This document shows, piece after piece, positions 23,320 to 34,630 of a DNA stretch of 64,000 nt. Under the pieces are notes generated by a model. The model was not told the origin of the DNA. It did not search any database and saw only the letters and a program-made list of their open reading frames with translations. Origin of the DNA: Theocolax elegans (lineage: Eukaryota; Arthropoda; Insecta; Hymenoptera; Cerocephalidae); the NCBI GenBank assembly GCA_026168455.1, contig CM047428.1, positions 86,260,594 to 86,324,593 of the forward strand. The letters run 5' to 3'. Every line of letters begins with the position of its first letter. Within the stretch, counting starts at the first letter, position 1. The position numbers and the translations under genes were made by a program.

Positions 23320-25140
23320 CTATAGTCCTCCGTGTAAATTATTCAATCGTGTACACCTGGTGGATTCCATTGGCACTGCGTTACGTAAAAGTCGTCGTTT
23401 CGACATATCTCGAGAGACGGGTAATCTACAATGTGCACAAAGCGACGAGAGCATCGTCGACAGTCTCTCTCTGTGTGTGTGTGTGTGTGTGTGTGTGTCG
23501 GTGTGTGCGATTGTGCACGACACGCATTCCGATGCGAGTACGTCGTCCAAGTGTGGTTGCGCGGCGAGGCGACATGGAACGGCATTCGATATTCCATCGA
23601 TGGTTCGCGGTTGTACTCCCGCGGATTCCATGGACTCTCTCCCTCTCTCACTGTCTCTCTCCTGCGCTCTTCGTTGCATACCAGAATCGATGGCGCGCGC
23701 GCGCACTATATCCTAAGAACCAGACGAAAACTAATATGTCTACCTCTGAGTCAACGGAGATGTACATATATACACTCGACGATATTAAATTTGATTAATC
23801 GAAATATTCGTATTCCTCTATTGTATTTCGATGCTTTATGGATTATGGATCAATTCGGGTATTTAAAACTATCTAACCTCTAGAGAATGCGTTTCAAGGG
23901 AAATTTCACATTCTACGCAGTGGATTTTCCGTCTAGGACGGCTAACGCGATATACTTTTTCCACTTTGAAAATATTTAATTTTCCAACCGATTTTGAAGA
24001 TTCGCGTGGAATCCATTTGACGCACAGAGAGTTGCAACGCCAATCGTTATCATTATTAAAGTATACTCGCATCGCTTTCAGTTTTATCAACTATAAAAAA
24101 TAAAAGTATTTAAATAAAAGTGAGTAATCACTTAAGCCAATATGTTGATTTTCCGGACCTCTAAAGACTCAAACACCAAGTTGGAGTTGCAAGTTAGGTA
24201 TACGCAAAAGAATGGATCCGTGGAATTGTTTTATCTACTTTTGTAACGTCTAACGTTGTAAGTATGTGGATGCGAACACTTATTTATCCGTTTGAAAATA
24301 ACGTGACCAAAGATTATCCATCTTTATAGTTAAATGTAGAATGTCAAAGTTTCCTGTTGGCATTGACGTAGAGCGCGGGGCCGCGCGCGCGCGCGTTCGA
24401 AATAGTAAACGATATCGCATTGTGCAGACGCAGCAAAAGCTTTTTCAACCTCATGAATCCATAATTGCAAAAGAGACTGGAGCCGAGTGAGCGGACTAGC
24501 CAGTGTAACATTGTTGAAATCCTCACAGTACGATATCTCCCAATGGCGCTTTGAGTTATCACCGAACGGTCGGCGTAACCGCACCACTCATCGCAACTCT
24601 ACCGCCGAGGCCCGGGAAAATTTACGATCTCGATCGGTGTGTGCACCTGGGGTCTCACCCCCGGGTATATATACGGATTTTTCTCCGGTGTAAAACTCTA
24701 TTCCGGATCCGGAGGATCATTGTTTGAAAATTCCCGGTCGATTGACGCCGTCATCGGTCCCCGCGCGCTCGTGCGCTCGTGCGACCGACCTCCGGAATAA
24801 CACGGTGCACGCTCCACCGTCAGCGCGAATCTCGCCATCTTTCTCGCCTGGACCATTGACTCCCTCGCCACAAAGCAAATAGGCCGGACTGAATAATGAA
24901 ACACGCTCGGTCCGTTTCGGGCTGACGCCGTCGTGTCCATCCTCCGAATTATGCACTCGCATGCGGAGAGAGAGAGAGAGAGAGAAGTAGATAGACACAC
25001 GGACGAGAGAAAGAGAGAGAGAGAGAGAGAGGTGGCGCACATAGACAAACGGTTGCACTGCATCAAAATTGACTGCGCGTCAACGGCAAACTTTGGACAA
25101 TCAAGGTCGGTCGAACGGTTTCAATCGCGCGACCAACCGA
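23320..25140. other. second CpG-rich patch with GT and GA microsatellites
   Basis: Contains (GT)n at about 23471-23498, a CG run near 24379-24394 and (GA)n at about 24967-24985 and 25012-25031. It is CpG-rich around 24330-24950 with a GGTATATATACGG sequence near 24664. Overlapping frames of 118-150 codons on both strands are driven by the repeats. It may be a regulatory island or an untranslated exon; nothing identifies a gene. Confidence 0.4.
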
Positions 25141-28100
25141 AATCACCCGCTCGCTATATTTCTCACTCGTACGGCTTCTTTTCCTTCTTTTTTTTCCTCG
25201 CTCTTCGTTGTCGATTCCCTGTTTTCATTTGGTTGGGGGAGCTGAAAGGTAAACTGATACCAAAGTGGTTTAGATCGGGTAAAAGTTTTGAGGTTTGCAA
25301 TATTTTCCCGTATGATCGTTCCTACAATTTTACGTAACAACCTGCATCGCGAGATCCTATCAAATTGTGTATTCGTACATATTTTGTAAAAACTATCCAA
25401 TTTTTTTGGATTGAATATTGTAGTGTCACACAGTGATATAAAATAAATTACGTAACAATGCGCATTTAGGATATTTATGAATATACTTACGTACAAATCC
25501 GCGAAGGTGAATTCCTCGTATCGGTGGCAACGAATGACAAACCTTTTTCGCATCGAATTGAAAATAGTTTTATTAAATTAAGAGTTGCAGCAACGAGTAT
25601 GCGTATATCCATCCCGATTACGTCATTGTCGTTGTTGTCGTAGTTGCATTATACCTTCCTCACGAGATCCCGGTAAATTGAGCGGAAACGTCGCATGAAC
25701 ATTCTTGATTACGCGTTTATAGGTTAGCAGTTTATCGCGCCGCATCGGTGCGTGCAAATGCCAGAGAAAAAAAAACACGAGAGGCGAACGTTACTATATA
25801 CGTGATCTCGTGGATAAAATTATTTAATTAGTCTATTTTCATAGAAGAACGATTTACTCTTATGTAAATCTATGAATCATTACGCTTGATATCAGCACCG
25901 TAAAATTATCCTTTTCTATGCACGCGGGAAAAAATAGTCGGGAAAAATATTACTTAACGTTTTAGTATAATTTACTAAAATACAAATGACGTAAAGAGGC
26001 TACGTAAATATTATTGATTTATATATTTTACTATCTAGTTTAGTATAAATCTTAAGCGCTGTAATTTTGGAAAGATTTGCGCATATTATGAAAATTATGG
26101 AGCTTGTGACACTCGTCAAATTAAATGATATATCAAAAGTATATAAAGTATTGTATTTTTCTAACACAAGTATTACTGAAAGCAACTCTAAAATTTCAGT
26201 TTCGATAATTTTAGTAATATCAACTAAAGAATACTCCAGTAAATATTATACTCGAATTCATAATTACAAAATTACAAAAGCAAAGATACTTGAAGGAATT
26301 TTATTTGACATTTTTTCCGTATGAAGTTTATGCATAAAAGTGCGTATGAAAAAAATATTTTTTTTCAACAGCAAAATCTGTATTCGCATGGAGTGAGCGT
26401 GTGTTGTAACATCCTCGTTACGGACAAACCTGTCTGATTACGTTTGCCAATTCTGTGTGTTTGTGTGTATGTGTGTGCGTACGCGCATACGCATACATCC
26501 GCCGAAAATTACGAAAGTAACATTCGTCACGAGAGTGCGCGGAACAAACAGAACTCGCGAAATTCTGGAAGGAAGAGTGGAAAAAAAATTAAAAAGAAGA
26601 AGAAGGAGGAGGAGGAGCGAGTAGGTGTATAACGTAAGCGATATGAACTTGACCATGGGGACGAGCGTCGGGCCGCGCGTAAGAAAAAAATAAATATGAA
26701 GAGAAATTGGTGGATCTCTCGTCAGTTTGGGATTATCGGATTGTAAATGTGTATCTAATCACGAGCTATAAATAGCGAGAACACGATTTAAGTGAGCCGG
26801 TTAGTCTCGCTCGTGTGTAGTAACGTAAACCCGTGGGACGTTCGTCTGTATAGCTGTACGCACACACAGAATGTTCCACTCTCACATAGACCTAATGTAT
26901 TAAATACTTTGAATTTACAGCGTCATTAATAAAAGATAAATATGAATATATTTAGGCTCCCTATGTGTGTATATATACATTTATATATGCACATGTATAC
27001 ATGCATCACGGAATTTATAGCGCAGACAAGAAAGGTTTTTGTAAAATTTAATGCTCTTTGACTTGTTGGGTTGTTTTTTAACTATTCTCCACCTCGGTGT
27101 TTTATGTTCGGCCTATTCATATTCGTACATGCGTTCGAACGTATATACGTGCACGCACACACGTACACGCGCGCACCGAGGAGTTTCGTAATTACGAGGA
27201 TTACACAGTCTGGTGCTTGTTTTACGATTTTTTAATAAGTCGTATTCCATGCATTCCACGTTCAATAAACTACAATTAAGCGTGCGACGCGCCATAGCTA
27301 CACACGTACACGTACACCTACGTACACGTACGTGCACATACGTCCACTGCACTCGTGCAAGTGTTTTCATCCACGAAAGAGAAGGCTGAAGGTGTTTATT
27401 AAAATTTGGATGGTACATTTTACAGTATAAATACGTGGTAGTCGAAGAAAATAACAATGTGATACAGGTGCATCTACTTGACGGAAGTGTACACGTTGAA
27501 GAATCAGATGCGAATGCTTTCGCAATCTTCGGAGGTCCGAGCGAATGGAAGAAAAGCGAGCGGGATAGGGAGAGGGAGAGGGAGAGGGAGAGGGAGAGGG
27601 AGCAAGAGATTGAAGAGGTAGAGGAAAGAGAGATCTGGTCCCGTAGACGGAAAGCCGAGTAATTGTTTCCGTCGTGTGACTTATCGTCGTTAAAGTTCGC
27701 GGTGGCTCTCTTTTGTGCGTGCGCGCCGTTTTGGCCCGGCGAGACCGAGCGAGCGAGCGAGCGAGCGAGAGAGAACGCGACGCGCCGGCGTGTGGGCAGA
27801 TTACGTCCGCCGTCCGCCCCGTTCCGGGGGTACTTTAAAGCTCGTTAACTTAATTAACGGACGTACGTAATCCTCGGTATAGAACCTATATATACACTCA
27901 CACACCTCCCCTCCCCTCCTTTCTCTCTTTATACCGTACCGAAATGTCCAAGGGTCAAAAGCGTGCACGAAGACCCTGCTGCGAAAACCAATTCGAGAGA
28001 AGGAGAGAGAGAGAGAGAGAGAGGCTCGTTAAGCTTCCGTCCTCGGTATTGTCCGGCAATCGTCGAATCTTTCTCCGTATGCTCGCGCTTCTTTTTGGTA

Positions 28101-30133
28101 CACGTTCTGTTACAAACTCTCTCGTGATGGATTGTCCTTTTACGATTGCTCCAACGATCTTTTATGCGAACGATCCTTTCTCGTTTAATTTATTCGAAAA
28201 TTCGGAGCATATGGGTACAAGAACACCACAATATTTCTTTTAAATATTTTTATTACATAATATACCTCTCACACCTCACACTTAGCCTGTGCAATATTAT
28301 TGGAGAGATCACGTTTAAAATTGATCGAGAAATCACGAATACCGATAACTATATTTAGAGATTTTCGAGTCATTGTTTATAGGTTAATTGGATTATTATT
28401 GGATTACTCAGAAAACCCAAAATACAATGAACTTTTAAAGATAATCTAACTTTCATTAATAAACAATTTGGAGGTAATCAATAACCTACCTAATAGAGTA
28501 TAATTAAAACGATCAATTAGAATCCTCTACTTCCGTGGTTAATTACTCAATTTGATTTTAGGTCGCTATCAGATTCACTATTTGTTAAAGATACTTTATT
28601 ATTGTAAACTCACGTTATGTCCGCAGACATCGAATGAAGTTAGTAATTACACAAAACGAATAACCCAATTTATATATTTTTTTAAGGTGAAAATTTATTT
28701 ATTTTTTCTAACAATTCTTAAATCGATTTTAGTTGATATTTCCGATGTACAGTAATTCTTTCATTACGTGTGCAAACTCTTTAAATTTTTTAATAATTAT
28801 TAGATTAAATTGATTTTAAGAAACAAAACTTATCCTTACTATCGACCGTTGTAAAATAACAAATACACATTTTCATTATAAATGTATGAATAAATATGGT
28901 ACACACGTATGCTGATAAAGTTGTAAAACGAATAATAACATTAATAAATTCATTGTATTCTCCCAATCACACGAGTGAATTGAACTTAAAAATAAATCTA
29001 AATAATACAATATATTGTTAAACGTACACTGGAAATATCTACTTAATAATAAGAAAATTGTAATGCGTATACGTACAAAAGTGTTCTACTTACTACCTTA
29101 GTAACAATGAAAACAATATGTTCGGTATAAAATAGCCGTTTGTTTAAATATCGATAGAAGAGGCGTATTAATTAACCATGAAATAGCTATTCCTAATCCT
29201 CAAATCATTGAATATTGGTTTAAATAACATATAATTTTCAAGTAATAGGTCATATAGGCTATTTTTGTAAGTTACAATGTCACAAATAGTCATCTCCTGA
29301 AATATAAAATATCTATTCGAACCTTATTATAATTTAACGACGTTGGTTAATAATTTATTTAAATTGGTAAAAGACAAATAGAACACGATCTACACTCGAA
29401 CGTATAGAAGTAATTGAGTATCGGCTAAACGTATGCGCATACCGTTGCTATTTGTTTCTTACTTTACATCAATCTTTTTTTTATTATTAACTCGTGAAAA
29501 TTGATGAAGGATAGGTAACGGTATTACAGTTGCATCAACTACGTAACGCCGCTGTTGTAAATCATAAGGCGAGGTGACGTCACAATAGAATTTATTACGC
29601 TATATAACTCGCGTGAATTTTCAAGGCTCCTTAAAAATAAAACGGAGAGGATCTTTCTGGACGTGAACCACGCGAGTTGTTATATCTATTCCATGAATAA
29701 ATTTTCATTACGAACCTTGTAATTATTACTATGCACGGGCAACATTTTACCTATAACAATTACAGGGATCGTCTATATATACTGGTATAAAGAATAAAAA
29801 AGTAACTTTAAGATTTTTCTTTTAAGTTAAGATACATTTATCTGTCTCGCAGGACTAACAACTGATTTTTAATTAGAGAGGTTCATTTTACAATTTTTTA
29901 GAAAACGGATAATTACTAGAAATTTTACAGTGTACTATAATCCTGCCATTTTTTAGGGAACGCGTACATGTATTTACTTTAATTTTAGTAAACTTTATTA
30001 CCATCATAATTTGTATTCTTTATTGTAATATTTTATATTTATGTAGACTATCGTTTTTCTCAACTTTTAATAATTTTAATTAAAATTAAATAGATAGGCG
30101 CATCATTAGCGCATCATAATGGGCATCAAATTT
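25141..30133. other. non-coding DNA, AT-rich with purine arrays
   Basis: No recognisable gene. TATAAATAG occurs at 26767-26775, but the nearest initiator-like sequence is 36 nt away and imperfect. Alternating ACGTAC/CACGTA runs lie near 27140-27345. A GGGAGA hexamer array (27567-27603), a GAGC array (about 27744-27773) and (GA)n near 28005-28023 make Glu/Arg-rich shadow frames. 28380-30130 is AT-rich with nothing identified. Confidence 0.7.
27567..27603. repeat. GGGAGA hexamer repeat, about 6 copies
   Basis: Perfect hexamer array. It encodes an Arg-Glu run in a short frame that has no other support. Confidence 0.93.
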
Positions 30134-30743
30134 GAAAATCGCAACCCGAACAGCACGAAACGCTTTTTAAACGTTTTTAAAACGTTTCCTATCGAACGTT
30201 ATACCGTTTCAAAATAAAAGTAAAAAAAAACGTTTTCAAAACATTTTAAAAACGTTTTGATATTGAGAACATAAGAGTATTAAATTATTTTCACAAAGTT
30301 TTAAAAACGTTTTAAAAAAGTTAAAAAAAGCTTTTTCACGTTCTGACACTAGGTGGTACGCAATTTATCTCGCAAATGGCTAAGTATTATTCAACATTGA
30401 TATATAAGGTGCATTCGTTTTAAATCAAATATATAAATAACAGCAGTATTAATGTAGTACCTTAAGTGTAGGTGTAAGACTAATGTAAGACAGGTCGCAT
30501 ATTAGGCTATACCTTAAATATGGGTATAAAAACTACATTTAATCATTTTTTAAATCTTTTTAAAAACGTTTTTTCAACATTTTCAAAACGTTTTTAAAAC
30601 GTTTTTAAAACGATTTTAAAACGATTTTAAAACGGTATGCTAATTTAATACTTCTTTGTACTCGATATCAAAACGTTTTAATGTTCAAAAGAAAACGTTT
30701 TAAAAACGTTTTAAGATCATTTCTTGCTATTTGGGAAGATTTC
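30134..30743. mobile_element. inverted-repeat (hairpin/MITE-like) element built of AACGTT motifs
   Basis: About a dozen AACGTT palindromes occur in some 600 bp. The left arm (about 30134-30340) is complementary, with gaps, to the right arm (about 30550-30743). Examples: the sequence around 30255-30290 reversed matches 30639-30682, and the outer GAAAATCGCAACCCG-type left end matches the complement of the right end at about 30720-30743. The arms flank about 200 bp of unrelated sequence. No target duplication or coding capacity was seen, so the family is unknown; a non-autonomous DNA transposon or foldback element is the best reading. Confidence 0.6.
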
Positions 30744-32999
30744 TTAACCTCTCATTATTCTCAGTATTTCGGAACTTTCGACGATATTTTCCTCGCAACT
30801 TATGAGTAATATAATAATATATATATATTTATATTATTAAATAAAAGGCATTTTAACCAATCTGTAATTGGTACAGGTATTGTACACGTGTATCGCGCAC
30901 GACGTGACAATCGTTAGGTGCGGGTAGATCGACGAAACGCTCGGATGAAATAATAATTTTACGATTCACGGACAATCGATTCGGGCACCGAGAGCCCGCG
31001 TTCTTCCTTCTTCTCTCGGTCTACAGTCAAAACAGCATATAAGTGGGTTGCTCCCACGCTTCGTACGTCCGTTTTCGTGAAATATCGCCGAGGCTCTCTA
31101 GTCCTCTGTAGCTGTCGTCTTAAAATCCTTGCTTCTGGAACCTCCTCGTGATATATTACTTATTTGCTACCTTTATACCGGGTAACCTACCATCCCAAAG
31201 ATATTATAAAAAAATATGGAAAAATATTTTCTCGCGGATCTTAAAATTACAACCTTATTTTCAACGCTGTACAAACTTTTCTTCTTTTTTCTTCTCTTCG
31301 AATGATTTTTAGTCGAATGCTTCATTTCGCGTAATAAAAATATAAAATACCAAGTCATTTATTGCTTTATTTGATTAATTTAGTATATTTCATTGTAGCG
31401 TAACATTTTTATAATGTATAATGGTCATGTAATCTGTAATGTATTATTTACTTACGTTTAAATAATATTGTCAAAAACGAAAATTTTTAAAATAAAACAA
31501 ATTAATTTGCAAATTGAATATTTATAACTTTTTCCAGCAGGTTTACTTTTTAAAATTTATTACAAACAAACTCTCGCATAGAATATTGAAAATGATAACG
31601 TGATTGATTTATTCAGTGTAAAGTAGAATCAGTTTGTCGGGAAACGAATATCGAAAAGAGTTTTTCGTTGAGAATCACAAGAATTTGTTGTACGTGTATA
31701 TATAAAAATGAGGTGCTCGATCGTAGGAGTGACCCGCCCACGAAGGATTAAAGTCATCGATAAATCCTATACACAGGGTAGCATCGAGGCAACAAAGACT
31801 TGGTACTTTCCAAAAGAGATCCCTTTTTCTATCTCTCTTTCTCTCTATCTAGAAGGCTCGAAGAGCCGAGCTTCATTCTTCCAAAACTTCGAAATGCGAT
31901 CGACGTAAGATAACTACGGCTCGGTTTAGTATGGGTGCGTGTCCTTGGCATTATGAGAATATATCCCTCGTACGCATAAATACCACGCCTCCTCGGTCCT
32001 TTTTTTTCTCTCTTCCCTCTGACTTCCCTTCTTAATCTTCATCTTGCCCCCCCCCCCTCTTCCTCTCTCTCTCTCTCTCATCTCTTCTTTTTCTTCTTCT
32101 CTCGACTTCGTTGCATCGTTCGAAGTCAAACTGCGTACCTTTTTTTATTTTATTTTATTTTGGGCTCAATTTTGAAGATGTGTATTTTGGTTGCTTGTTT
32201 GACGATCCTCAACGTTAACGATGTTTATTTCAATAATACTTTTTTGACTTTACAAACGTATTTATGTTTACGATGTTCGGTAATTAATTGTTTCGTAATT
32301 TTGTTTACACGTTCAAAATTTTGTTAATTACAAAATAATGTAAATCTGAAACTATCGTAGCAATAGTTGAAATGATATTTTATTTTAAAAAATAAATCTA
32401 TAACGAAATCTGGTTTCATAAATGTACATGTAGCGTATATTTTCAAAAATAAACAATTTTGAACAATAAAGTTTTTTAATTAAATAATTAAATGAAGTTT
32501 GAAATTGATGGTTCCCCATCAATCAAGAATGAAAAATTTGCAATATTTTTACACTCGAAGTGGCGCGTTCGATTAACTGAAATAATAATAAACTTTGACA
32601 ATATAGTATATAAAATTAGTTGGACTAATTAATAAAAATTAAAATAAGCAAAGATAAGTAATATTCGCTTTAAATTTAATTTCACGCTATCTCGATGCTC
32701 AACGACGCGTACTGGTATCAAAATGTTAACTCTCTACAGGTATTTTTCTGTTCGACCACTCGAAAAAGAGAAGAAAAAAAAGAGAACAACAAATAAATTT
32801 TCATTTTTATCAGTGGCCAGTTAATTATTTCCAAAATTGTGCAGTCGTACGATAAAAAAGGAATATTAAGCGCTATTGAGCGCGATGGTTAATCGAAACG
32901 TGGAGAGGTCGCAAAATATAAAATCGAGCTAAAAATAAAGTGGTCCATTCGAGTGATACTACGAAACCTCGGAAGAAAAAAGAAATTTCATAAGTTTTG

Positions 33000-33039
<40 letters not shown>

Positions 33040-34092
33040 GAGAGACCACGGGCAGAAAAGCAAATTTTTTTTCGAGGAGAGGTAAAAAAAAGGTGACGCG
33101 CGTCCTTCGTTCCCAAAAACCTCGGATGGGTTTCTATACGGGTTAAAACGAGAGAGGGAGAAAGAGAGAAGGTTACGCAACAAGAAGGCAACTATCTTTC
33201 TCTTTGATTATTTTTCATAGCTCGGTGTTGCGCGAGAATTTTTTAACGGCGGTTGAATGAAACCGGTTTTGCCGTTTTCTCGTACGCAGCTCCTCATCTT
33301 TACTCTCGCGTATAGCGGCAGCAGCCTTTCCTTTTCTTCTTCTTCTTCTTCTTCGTCTTCTCAAGTAGCCATCTCTTTCTTTAAGCGCGAAAGCTTATAC
33401 GAGAGATGAGTATAGGAATTCCTGTATTTTTTTGCTCTCTCTTTATCTCTCTATCTCTCTTTCTCTCGGAAGAATTCGATCTCGAGTCGATTTGCTTCTC
33501 TCTCTTGTGATAATCGAGTGCGTCTACTCAAGGACAATATCGGGAAGTTTGCCCAGATTGGATATATGCTAATATCATTTGGATGAGCTTTTATTTACAT
33601 CTTCTTGTTCTTGCTTCTTTGACTGTCTAGACGAGCGCCCAGAGATTATAAGTATCTATATACGTACATACGTTAAATGAATTATTACCGGTATAGATTT
33701 ATGCATCAACTCTATATATTAAATTGGGGATGAATCCTCTTTTTTCGTATACACAGCTCTTCTCCCCTTTTTATTCGTCTTGGATCCTGCGAGTTAGGCA
33801 GGTGTATTATGTATTAACTTAGTCACTGGGTCAGCGAGTGTTTATTTATAGTTGGGTTACTATAATGACAAATTCTTTTCTATTTTAGTCGAGACCATTG
33901 TGTCTTTATAATCCTGGGTATACGAGATACGTCATAAAATATAGATTAATAATATACGTTACATCCTTATTCTTAATATATAACATTTTCTTAGAAATTT
34001 TAATAATATTCTTTTATTTTATTCCTCAAGTCGAACGCTCGAAATAAACATATTTATTTATTTCTTTATTTGTTATAGATAACAGCTGCTTA
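30744..34092. other. non-coding DNA with simple repeats
   Basis: A CpG-richer segment at about 30885-31140 could be regulatory. Simple repeats: a C9 run inside a CT-rich tract (about 32047-32080), (AG)n at 33003-33045 and (CTT)n near 33336-33352. A weak acceptor/donor juxtaposition (CTCTCTACAG|GTATTT) lies at 32730-32745. No gene recognised. Confidence 0.65.
33003..33045. repeat. (AG)n microsatellite
   Basis: AG dinucleotides with one AT interruption. Confidence 0.96.
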
Positions 34093-34630
34093 CTTTATAT
34101 GAACTTTTTAAAAGTTTTGGATAAACTTTATATGACGTTGTTCAATGAGACTTAGACGTTCTTGTGTTCAAGGTTTATAGGGGTTTAGTCTAGAATAAAG
34201 TCACTGTTTATTTCAAGTTTAAAATACTTTTCCCAACGTATAACAAATTTGGATTATTTAAAAAAAAGAAAAGGAGAATCCGACCTTTGGTCCCGGAGAT
34301 TTGCTCTCTACTAACTGATAAACTTTATTTTCTAGGTCGTCGTATTAAATATTGGTTACGAAGAACAATTGAAACTTCTTAAATCTTTATAACCTATATT
34401 TAACATTATGACAGAAACACTAAAATGGGTCAGTTAGTAGAGACTGACCTCCCAGAGGTAAAGGTCTTTTTTTTACTTTTTTTTAATAACCCAAAATTCT
34501 TTCGCCCAAAAAAAACATTTTAAACGTGAAACATCAATTTTGATTTAGATTAAATTTATATAAATCATTAATCAAGTTTGGCTTAGTCTCGGCGTATAAA
34601 GTTTATCCAAACCTTTAAGTTTCTGTAAAG
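34093..34630. mobile_element. inverted-repeat (hairpin/MITE-like) element, arms about 220 bp
   Basis: The left arm 34093-34319 is the diverged reverse complement of 34430-34630. Matching landmarks are GGATAAACTTTATA (left) with TATAAAGTTTATCC (right), GACCTTTGG with AAAGGTC, and CTACTAACTGA with TCAGTTAGTAG at the inner edge. The loop is about 110 bp. The arms carry many substitutions and small gaps, so the element is old. No flanking duplication is clear and there is no coding frame. The transposon superfamily cannot be assigned. Confidence 0.65.

Noticed and set aside
23343..23883. Four overlapping frames of 102-150 codons on both strands
   Set aside because: All are produced by (CT)n(GT)n, with biased Cys/Val, Thr/His or Ser/Leu runs; no frame stands out as coding.
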